Part shown: positions 35,338 to 42,999 of the stretch, in pieces
Layout of the letters: each line of letters opens with the position of its first letter
How positions within the stretch are numbered: the stretch's first letter is position 1
DNA from: Nematostella vectensis
Lineage: Eukaryota > Cnidaria > Anthozoa > Actiniaria > Edwardsiidae
Assembly: GCF_932526225.1 (NCBI RefSeq)
Contig: NC_064035.1
Span: forward strand, 19,829,969-19,893,968
Reading direction: 5' to 3'
Length of the DNA: 64,000 nt
Program-made: the position numbers and the translations under genes
Notes under the pieces: generated by a model
Databases searched by the model: none
What the model saw: the letters and a program-made list of their open reading frames with translations, nothing else
Told to the model about the DNA's origin: nothing

Positions 35338-35940
35338 ATGGAAGAACCTCAAGGAAGTACTAGTGCCCAGCCTGCCGGAACGGCAAATGGGTCAGCGGAA
35401 CCTGACAAACAAGCTCCTCATGAATCTGCACGTACGTCTTCGGCGTTGGCGAAGAGAATCACGAGCCCCGAACCACCCGCGACCCGGCCTAAACACCCTG
35501 GGCGAGTCGAAGCTGGAAGGCGCTTGGCAGAGTGAAACAGACTTAACAGAGCGAAGAAAGAGACACTTCGTGTCGTGCAACACGTTGGGTCGCCGGTCGC
35601 TAGCGAGCCGCAGGGATGCGGGGGCTTGCGCGCCGAAGGCATACACACACCAGTCCCGGAAAGGAACTCTGCCTGGTCGGCTAGCTCGGTTATCAGGGTT
35701 GCTGGTCTTCTAGTGTCATTGATCGGCCTCTACATACGTAGGCGGGAGCTAGCTGCCGCGTTCACTCGTACACCAGCTGTTAACCAGCGAGCTACCGACG
35801 ACGTGACTCCGCCCGCAAGGCCGCCGCTGGCGGCTGCACAGCAGACCAAGGATCTGCCGTTCCGGCGACAGCGCTTTGCGCTCCCAGACAGTGCAAATCT
35901 CGGCTGTTATCCATGGAGTAAGCAGACATTTAGATACGAG
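35338..35940 (+). pseudogene. Element single-pass membrane protein with in-frame TGA
   Basis: ATG at 35338 (MEEPQGSTSAQPAGTANG) opens a basic Pro-rich frame that meets TGA at 35533 after PGRVEAGRRLAE. The same frame then stays open through 35575 and onward, with a hydrophobic segment VIRVAGLLVSLIGLY (35689-35733) followed by RRRE. That order, a basic N-terminus then one membrane helix, suggests one protein interrupted by a point-mutation stop. The frame happens to stay open into the gene at 36310, so the true C-terminus is uncertain; 35940 is an estimate. Confidence 0.45.
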
Positions 35941-35974
35941 GGCCCCACCCATATCCGCACGTCCGTGCACCGCA

Positions 35975-36199
35975 ATGTCGACGACGCAGCAGAGCAAGAT
36001 TACAAAGACCATCACCGACGCCGCAGCCATAACCGGCCTCGTCGCCGGTATCGGCTGGGTTGGGCGCAAGGTCTTGCGCGAGGACTTCACCAAAGACCCC
36101 TCCGCGAACGCCATGAACTACGCAAAAATGACTGCCGCCGTTGCAGGTGCTGTCGCTTTGAAGGGTTACCTCGAGGACCAGAAGATCCTGCCCATGTAG
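35975..36199 (+). CDS. Small element membrane protein (74 residues)
   Basis: An intact frame from ATG 35975 to TAG 36197. It begins MSTTQQSKITKTITDAAA, has a first hydrophobic segment around residues 16-33 (ITGLVAGIGWVG), a short charged loop, a second around residues 49-65 (KMTAAVAGAVALKGYL), and ends EDQKILPM. Two short membrane helices are likely. From memory, close relatives occur in other cnidarian elements next to the same neighbour. It is one of the few unbroken genes of this copy. Confidence 0.6.
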   Translation: MSTTQQSKITKTITDAAAITGLVAGIGWVGRKVLREDFTKDPSANAMNYAKMTAAVAGAVALKGYLEDQKILPM

Positions 36200-36309
36200 T
36201 AGTGTACTGTGGCACATGTAGGCCATGTATTAGACTCGTGCGTGCTTTGCACGATTCATGCGCATGCGCATACGTTCACACAGTACGTGAAACGTACACA
36301 CACTACTCG

Positions 36310-36729
36310 ATGGCCTCTATCGCTATTTGCGGCGCCGTCCTAAACGCGACAGCATTCGTTGGTGGCAACTACCTAGCAAAGTTCCTGTCGAACGACGAGA
36401 GCCCTGCCTTAGCTGAGAAGGAGAGGCACGACAAGGCCCTAGAGAAACACCAACAAGACTATGGACGCTACCAACAGCGGCGACAAAAAATCCTCGATTG
36501 GCAAGCTCAAAGTCGCGAGAGAGGGTCCCTCGCAAAGCAAAACTTCACCGACACTGATTACGCGCTCAAACTCTACAACCAGACCCGGCCAAAACAATCC
36601 CTGGAGTCGATGCGGACTCCTGAGCTGTCCGACTACTACATCCCCAGCAAAACGCAGAAAAACGCCGAGTTGGCGTACATTGGCGCCGGCGCTCTCGTCA
36701 TCGGCTACGCAGCCAGCCGCTTGCTGTGA
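36310..36729 (+). CDS. Element membrane/coiled-coil protein (139 residues)
   Basis: An intact frame from ATG 36310 to TGA 36727. The N-terminus is hydrophobic (MASIAICGAVLNATAFVGG), the middle is highly charged and helical (KERHDKALEKHQQDYGRYQQ), and the C-terminus has TPELSDYYIPSKTQKNAELA followed by a hydrophobic segment (YIGAGALVIGYAASRLL). The upstream DNA is open in the same frame, but this ATG fits the hydrophobic start and follows the previous stop by about 110 bp. A TGCCG hairpin begins seven bases after the stop. Role unknown, with a virion-membrane role possible. Confidence 0.6.
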   Translation: MASIAICGAVLNATAFVGGNYLAKFLSNDESPALAEKERHDKALEKHQQDYGRYQQRRQKILDWQAQSRERGSLAKQNFTDTDYALKLYNQTRPKQSLESMRTPELSDYYIPSKTQKNAELAYIGAGALVIGYAASRLL

Positions 36730-36785
36730 TGTAGCTGCCGTTCCGGCGCTGCATCTAGGCGGCCTTTTTCCATGCTGCGCGCACG

Positions 36786-36823
36786 CGTATACGTATACGT
36801 ATACGTATACGTATACGTATATG
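36786..36823. repeat. (CGTATA)n microsatellite
   Basis: About six copies of a self-complementary hexamer lie between the 139-residue gene and the integrase. Confidence 0.85.
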
Positions 36824-36879
36824 ATGATTGCAGACCGGCCTCAGAAAGACTGTTGCAATGTATTGCGATACACACGTAA

Positions 36880-37536
36880 TGGCGGCGAAGCACTGCGATC
36901 GATGCGTTCCTTCGTCCTACATACTACACCAGAGGTGGTTTCCAGGGAGTGACCGCTCTGCATGCCAAACTTCCCAAGGGCTCAGCCTCCATAGATCGAG
37001 TGCGCAGGTGGGTAAGCTCGCAGCCCGTCGGGGGCTACACACAGACACCCCCTCTTCCGACTACCTACGCCCACTTCTCGGAGCAGATACCAAACCGTAT
37101 CCACCAGTCGAACCTGCTATTCTTGCCAACCGACCGCGGGTACAAGTATGCCCTGACTGTCGTTGACGTTGGTTCACGATATAAAGCCGCCCGCCCACTG
37201 AGGGCTAAGAGCACGGCCGTCGTCTCCCGCGAACTCGCTGACGTCTATGCAGAGGGACCTCTCACATGGCTTAAAGTCCTCATGGTTGATGACGGCACGG
37301 AGTTCAAGGGTGGTACTACAAAGCTCCTAACAGACCACGGGGTGGAGGTCCGACGGGCTGAGCCAGGGCACCACAGGAGCCAAGCTTTCGCCGAGTCTTT
37401 CCATCGCTGGCTGGCACAGCGCCTATTTCGTGCGCAGTACTCGAAGGAGCTTGCATCCGGCAAGACAAACAGCCAGTGTTGTATTACACGGCGTACTCTA
37501 AGCACGGCTTCACGCGTTCGCAGTTGCGTAGCGTGA
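36880..37536 (+). CDS. DDE (RVE-type) integrase, probably truncated
   Basis: The frame is open from 36880 (after TAA 36877) to 37536. Coding character starts by about 36915 (YYTRGGFQGVTALH), with no good ATG there, so the N-terminus is damaged or an upstream start was lost. The catalytic triad of retroviral-type/Polinton integrases is visible: Asp in TVVDVGSRYKA (about 37165), Asp in LMVDDGTEFKG (about 37288), and Glu in SQAFAESFHRW (about 37393), the last two about 35 residues apart. In the family this enzyme joins element DNA ends to host DNA in the nucleus. The C-terminus after ASGKTN looks frameshifted. It is convergent with the helicase/endonuclease frame, with a shared hairpin between them. 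Confidence 0.75.
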   Translation, partial: WRRSTAIDAFLRPTYYTRGGFQGVTALHAKLPKGSASIDRVRRWVSSQPVGGYTQTPPLPTTYAHFSEQIPNRIHQSNLLFLPTDRGYKYALTVVDVGSRYKAARPLRAKSTAVVSRELADVYAEGPLTWLKVLMVDDGTEFKGGTTKLLTDHGVEVRRAEPGHHRSQAFAESFHRWLAQRLFRAQYSKELASGKTNSQCCITRRTLSTASRVRSCVA

Positions 37537-37557
37537 CAAAACAGATAAAAAAAATCT

Positions 37558-37603
37558 GCTGATCGCGCTAGCGTCACCCTAGCGTGACGCTAGCGTGATC
37601 AGC
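37558..37603. terminator. Strong hairpin between convergent element genes
   Basis: Two 19-base arms with one G-T mismatch (starting GCTGATCGCGCTAGCG) enclose an 8-base loop. It starts about 20 bp after the integrase stop and overlaps the stop codon of the minus-strand endonuclease-like frame. It could act as a two-way 3'-end signal; hairpin-directed polyadenylation is known in mimiviruses. The function here is inference. Confidence 0.55.
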
Positions 37604-40600
37604 GCTTGTGCCTTCTATTGCAGCTAAGGTAAGTGAGTCTGACATTCCACTTGTAGTGACCCTGACTGTCGTCTAGCCTGTCGATACTGAAGCATTGGGG
37701 ATGGCTCTTGGTGTATCCCTGAAACAGAAGCTGAGTGCCACAGACCGTGCACTTCTTTTCCGCGTCAGCAATCATGCCGGGTACGTGGTCTACCGTTAGA
37801 ACGTAGTGCGATCCCGTGTACTTTGTGCGACCCTTTTGCCTGTCGTCTATAGCGTATCGCTTGATTCGCGCTATAATGAGCTCTTCACTGGGCGTAGCCT
37901 GCAGTCCTGTGGGAACCAAGGCACCAGGGGCGTTATCGGGGGGAATTACGCGGACTATCTGGTAGGCGTGCCGCACGCGGGAGATGCCGGTGTATACAGC
38001 ATTCGTGATTCAGCCCTCTAAGCTGTGGTCTATGATAAACAGACGTCTTGGAGTCTGGATAGTCTTGCCCTGCACCCGGTGAACGGTTCCCAAGCCCGCG
38101 TATTTCCACTCGAGGGGAAGCCCGTTAAGGACCGCGTCGAGAGGAACCTCGACTACCGTGCCTTTGTATGCGTCGACTTTCTCACCCCTTTTGCCTGGCA
38201 CGGGCACTGGCCGCACTTGCTTGCGATAACGATGCGCGACGCTAGGATCGGGCTCAAAGATGGTTGCTGGCAATCGGGAATTTTTCCTATGGTGCTCTGT
38301 CAATCGCTGCTGAACAAGAGCCCCTATCTTGTTGGTCGGGCACACCCACATATCGTTTGGGTGGGCCTGCTCGATCGCCGCGTCGAACGCTACCCCATCC
38401 CACTTCTCTCGAAACACCTCAAGCTGTTGGGAATCTGACCGACACCAAATCCGGTCCTTTATGTCATGGAGCCTGGAGGAGGGCAGGCTCCATGACTCCA
38501 TCTTCACACGGGCAGCGGTAGTCGGACTCGAACCAGCGGATGTTCCCTTGTGCCCACTCCTCGAGCATATCGTGAGGCCCCTCTTTATCTTCCCAGGGCG
38601 GGACCTGCCCATAGTCGCCACAACACACTACCTGACACGGCCGCGTGGCTAGGATGGCGAGTAGCACTTTAGTCTGCACTGCACTTCTGCGAGATGGTCG
38701 AGTTTGTGCCCCAGCTCGGAAGGTCTCCATTCCTCCACCGGCTTCTCCGCTGGTAGTGGTGGTACGTTTGAGCCTTCACCGCGAGGCGCGGGTTATTGCG
38801 ATGGTCGTGGGCGAGGTAGTTCTCGGGAATGAGCACCACAACGTTGCGGCCGCGGAACATGCTCACCGCCCACTCGGTCTTCCCCGATCCTCCTTAACCG
38901 GCTAGATACATCTTTGCAGAGGTTGCGGCCACTAGATCGCACGGCAGATTCGGCGCAGTGCTTGGCTCTTTGGCCAAGCTCCCCGACTTCTTCGGATCCC
39001 AAGCGAGCGTCGGACACCGTCTTTGTATTGGATCAGATGAGCCCCGTCGGCATGCTCGAAGTTAAGTAAGTGGTCGGTTCCGGCAAGGAGGTTTGACAGA
39101 TACACGGCTTCTTCACGGTCACGAACTACGATCGAGGACTCGTCGCCATGGCGAGCGCACTTGCCTACGAAACGGACAGCGAGATCTCGACCCTCAGGAT
39201 ACTGCGGGTCTTCGCTACTCGCGCTAGAGTGATGAACCTGACGGAGTCAGTCCGACACTATACAATACCTTCCTCGCCGTGGCCATGACGAGGTCAATCG
39301 AGTCTAACAGGTCCTTGAGCTCTGGCGTGGTGATCCAGCCCTCGTTTTGCTCCAAGTGCTGCCCTACCCTCCCGGAAGTGTAGGGGTGGCAGGACTCAGA
39401 GAACTCCAACTCGGTCAACTGAATGACCCCGGTTAGTTGAAGAACCTCGCTCAATGGCCGTCCCACAACATCCGCGATACGATACACGTTCGTAGGGAAG
39501 TCGTACCACATCAATGGCGTCCGAGGCGCCGCCGAAGACACTGTCCTCGCATCCTAGGTACGCCGCACGCATGCCGATGTGCGCATGAGGCTGCGCCCCT
39601 AAGTTTTCCTTGCTATTCCACACTTTGGACTCAACCTGCGCCGCTTGCCAGACGTCCCTGTATTTAAGAGGCGTTGGCCTGATGTTCTCTCTTTGGATCC
39701 ACTTTCTGAAACGATACCCTATTGCGCCGCCCATCGAGTGCGTAGCTTCGGTGTACTCTTGGTAGGCTGGGTGATCATCAGGGAGCCATTGAGGACCATG
39801 CCCCGTCTCATCCGTAAACGCCCTGTCGATCGCGACGCTATCTCTCTCCGATCGGTATAGCTTCCCCTCGTGCGTGACTAAAACGCGCCCGCATAACCAG
39901 ATCCTCGTGCCTCTTGGGATCGCCCTGTTTGTGAAGCGAATGAGCACCTCTCGCACTTTTGCCTCGCGCGTTTTCGTGGCGGCACTGGTTAAAGCCTTCT
40001 CCTGACGTAGCGAACGAAGCTTATCCTCAGCCTCGAAGTCTAGGCCGTGAACGCTCGTGATCGCAGGTGGTTCAGTCGGAAGCTCCGCGCAGGCGTGGTT
40101 ATTGTGGCAAGGCCTCGCCTTAGTCTTGTACTTCCCCGAGTCCCACATAAACGTTGCCCAGGGCATCCACAGCTACTAGCTTTATCTTGAGCTTCTTTTC
40201 CATCTCAAAGAGGTCTTCTTTGGTGCATCCCGTAGTAGCCAGCTTCTTGTCAAATCGCTCGAGGATCAAGGGAGACCAAGGGAGCGTGAGGTACTGCGAT
40301 TCCTCAAGACGTCGGCAACATAACTCACAACACAGTTAGCGAAGGCGTCACTCCCCTCTCGTCCAAACATTGGCCCAGGCTCCCCATTTTGCTCAGGTAA
40401 AGGGCGAAGCTCGAATCTCACGTAAACGAGGTACTCTCGTCCTTTCTCCCAAATACCCGCATCGATACCTTCCAGGGCGCCGACTGCGATTTGGTATCCT
40501 CTTTTGACTAATGACCCACCAATCTTGTGCTCCGAGCGCCCTTCCTCCTCTGTGATTGGCGCCAATGGCTCTGCGGGGGCCTTACCAACGACCGTAAAGA

Positions 40601-40934
40601 GTCTGTAACGCCGGTCAGGATCTACCATCTCAAGCACCGGTGGCAACACTGCGTTTGCCCGCAGAGACTCTCGCTCGTGCGAGACCGACCACACCGAGCC
40701 ATCGTCATTGATATCAGGCCCCCGCATAACCGGCTTTGGAGCAATGACTCCTGCTCCACCAAGATCTCGTATCTCCTGGTAAACACCGGCGCTTATGTCT
40801 TGGCCCCGATAAGTGGCATCCACGTTTGGGAACCGAAGATGAGCGCCGCCGACGAAGAGAGAGTAGTACCTCTCGGGATCTAAGCCTTCTGGGCCCTGCA
40901 TGCTATTGAGAATCTCCTCTATGTAAGCGTCCAT
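37599..40934 (-). pseudogene. Broken replication/SF1 helicase/HNH-like fusion frame
   Basis: About 3.3 kb of minus-strand coding sequence, in at least six frame segments, reads as one ancestral protein. (1) 40934-40266, ATG start MDAYIEEILNSMQG, ends beta-rich. (2) 40166-39224 holds PHAHIGMRAAYLGCED and later WITTPELKDLL, which recalls polymerase-like TPEL signatures; this is weak. (3) A helicase part: Walker A GGSGKT at 38876-38893 with a stop just before it, CCGDYGQVPPW near 38600-38620 (Walker B region of superfamily 1), and GTVHRVQGKTI near 38058-38090. (4) A tail, 37976-37599, with CTVCG, SIDRLDDSQGH and CNRR, an HNH-type Cys/His endonuclease pattern. In intact form it would replicate, unwind and cut DNA. 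The copy is dead; whether it was one protein or several adjacent genes is inference. Confidence 0.6.
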
Positions 40935-41078
40935 GTTTGGGTATGCCTTGTGCCACCCAGTTTCTAATTGCCCGTATCGCGGGCTACGATATCAGACAGG
41001 ACGAGTGTTTGGGTATGCCTTGTGCCACTCAGTCTCTAATTGCTCGTATCGCGGGCTACGATGTCAGACAGGACGAGT
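40934..41078. repeat. 72-bp tandem duplication upstream of the replication frame
   Basis: Two copies (starting at 40934 and 41006) share tgtttgggtatgccttgtgc and cgtatcgcgggctacgat with few changes. The duplication lies across the start of the replication frame. Confidence 0.85.
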
Positions 41079-41325
41079 GCGAACTGTTCCCGAGCGCGCC
41101 TCTCTGTGCTGCGCATCATCTGCCCTACACGATTCGCTAAGCAGGGGCGACACAACCGCGTCTCCGACTGCGTCCCTATGCCGCAGACCATGCACGGCAC
41201 GGGGAGGGGCTTCCCTTACGGAGCCTTTGGAGGTGCACCTTGCAGTAGGTGTCCATGCACCTCTGGCCACACGTGTTTGCATGGCCGACCTTTAGCCACC
41301 TGCAGTAATCTTTTCCGCACTTCAT
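41040..41325 (-). pseudogene. Element zinc-finger protein, frameshifted
   Basis: ATG at 41325 starts MKCGKDYCRWLKVGHANTCG, followed by CMDTYCKVHLQRLRKG. This is a Cys/His-dense region with spacing typical of small zinc fingers. The frame breaks near 41210. In the next frame another ribbon is visible (PCMVCGIGTQSETRLCRPC), then a basic helical tail. Together these look like a double zinc-binding protein that may bind nucleic acid. It lies just upstream of, and on the same strand as, the replication frame. Confidence 0.5.
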
Positions 41326-41435
41326 CCTCCGTAGGCTCGGTATAACACTATAGGACAGACGTGGGTTTAATTTCAAGGTTCCCACATGTTACCACACAAG
41401 GGGGGCCAGCGCTTTTTCGGCCCAAAGAGTTGTGT

Positions 41436-41745
41436 ACGTGGGACGCGCCCGGCCTACATGCACAGTTGCCCCAGTTGTTTATGTACGTGAAACCTTATCT
41501 GCTTTCCCAGACGGCATGCCCTAGGCCGCTGAGGACGGACGTGCCCGGCCTACATGCACAATTGTCTGGTCATTTATGTACGTGGGGCGCCCGGCCTACA
41601 CACGGTTGCCCCAATTATTTATGTACGTGAGGCGCGCCCAGCCTACACACGGTTGCCCCAATTATTTATGTACGTGGGGCGCGCCCGGCCTACACACGGC
41701 TGCCCCAATTATTTATGTACGTGGGGCGCCCAGCCCGTTCTATGA
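41436..41745. repeat. 47-bp tandem repeat at the right edge of the element
   Basis: Four to five units contain ttatgtacgtggggcgcgcc and cggcctacacacggttgccc. The leftmost units are more diverged. The AT-rich host background resumes just after it. Confidence 0.8.
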
Positions 41746-41769
41746 AATCACCCAGTCCCCCCTGTTATC

Positions 41770-42715
41770 TTTATAATTTAAGTACCTTGCTCTAATAAAA
41801 ACCCCTTCACTTTATAGAAGTTTCATTAATAAATGTACACTTGTATCAAAGCTACATTCTGACCAGCTTTGTCCTTGCAAAGAAACAAATAATGGATGAA
41901 ACAGCATTCCAAAGATAGAATGATATAGATATACATTTCAGGTTTCATACGGAAGTTTCGTCTATCACTTACTGGTAATACTCCATCACGCAGGATATTA
42001 CAGTCATGCATTTAGCAAGGTGGCCTGCTGTTTTATAGAAACCCTGGATCCACACATGCTTATGCTACTCCAAAATTAAATGCAATGGAAGAGATCAAAT
42101 TGACTTGGGAAGCAAATTCTAAACAAAACCCTTGATATTACTGAAAAAAGTGATAAATGAAAATGTCTAATTTCAAACCTAACCTATTTTTATTTATTTA
42201 GGGTGCAGAGGGGAAGCAACAAATATCAATTGCGTACAAAAATAGTCAACAGAGAGAGAAAAAAGAAAGAAATGGAACTATATCTTTGATAAAAAGAATA
42301 ACAGTAATGCAACAACACTCTCATAACATTTCCCCTTTCCTCATTATCTTTAGCTTGATCGAAAAAATGTTTTTTTTTAGAGATCATTTAGAGCAAGTTG
42401 CTCTAAAAAACTATTAAACTGTTGTAAAAAAGTAAGAAATCCCCTACTATATTATCTTTAAGACATTTGCCTATTCTCGTGCCTTCCAGTCTTTAGAATC
42501 AATCATGGCCCTCAGGTAATCGTTGGTTGGTTTCACCTAAATAAAAATAAAAACAATTTATTATTTTTTCTTTCAAAACAATATTTTCATCATGTCATTT
42601 ATAACCTTACTAATTATCCACAACTATTTGAATAAAGATAAATAAACACATTAGAAAGTATGCAAGATGCAGACAATATAAAAGCAAAAAATATAGGTAA
42701 TAGGGGTTGCATTTG
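41770..42715. other. AT-rich intergenic DNA, no gene recognised
   Basis: No supported exon or repeat. Composition changes abruptly from the GC-rich element to host-like DNA. Confidence 0.4.
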
Positions 42716-42720
42716 TTTTT

Positions 42721-42880
42721 AACTCGTGAATGCTTGCAAAGCATTTACGAGTTATTGTAGGGACTTCTGTGTTACTGTCTTGTCTAAGACGTCAGATACC
42801 GGAGGTTCGATCCCTACTTGTGACGTCTTTTTTTCTTTACTTTTTATGATAATAATAAATAATCAAACTTGTGTACACAG
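42721..42880 (+). mobile_element. tRNA-derived SINE, copy 2, with hairpin head
   Basis: It begins with a 15-bp-arm hairpin (aactcgtgaatgctt, loop gca, complementary arm with one G-T). It then has the B box GGTTCGATCCC at about 42799, followed by ctacttgtgacgtc and T7, which fits a pol III terminator. The tail ttatgataataataaataat matches copy 1 at 17440-17563. The A box is not recognisable here. Confidence 0.55.
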
Positions 42881-42999
42881 AACATTATTTTCAACTTCGA
42901 AATGATCAAAGTTAATCTACGGCTCTGCTTTTTCGATATTTACGGAGCTCTGTACTTGACGTGGACCAAGTCTGCGCCTTTTATACCGCGGGTCCTTGA

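Larger units (their letters stand above)
34782..36748. repeat. Six dispersed copies of a 13-bp palindrome (TGCCGGAACGGCA)
   Basis: Hairpin-forming copies lie at 34782-34794 and 35373-35385 (exact), 35157-35167 (shorter), 35227-35239 (GGG loop), 35855-35867 and 36736-36748 (opposite orientation, last base changed). The arms are TGCCG/CGGCA around a three-base loop. The last copy sits seven bases after a stop codon. Several others fall in frames encoding Pro-Ala-Gly-Thr-Ala. Confidence 0.7.
31130..41760. mobile_element. GC-rich endogenous virus/transposon-like element
   Basis: A block of about 10.6 kb is clearly richer in G and C than its surroundings and densely packed with short genes on both strands. 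It contains a DDE integrase, a replication/helicase/endonuclease frame, several small membrane proteins and a zinc-finger protein, all intronless. This combination recalls Polinton/Maverick- and adintovirus-type integrating DNA elements, but I see no clear capsid protease, packaging ATPase or standard PolB motif set. Most genes carry frameshifts or stops. The ends are not defined: I could not find convincing terminal inverted repeats. The right edge holds a tandem repeat and the left edge a GC-rich duplicated block. Confidence 0.7.

Noticed and set aside
35575-36309. N-terminal extension of the 139-residue element gene
   Set aside because: The frame is open by chance through the preceding genes. 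The ATG at 36310 begins a hydrophobic start and follows another gene's stop.
31130-41440. Terminal inverted repeats of the GC-rich element (left actcttttgg versus right actctttggg)
   Set aside because: The match is only about ten bases beside G-runs and could be chance. No longer pairing was found by eye.
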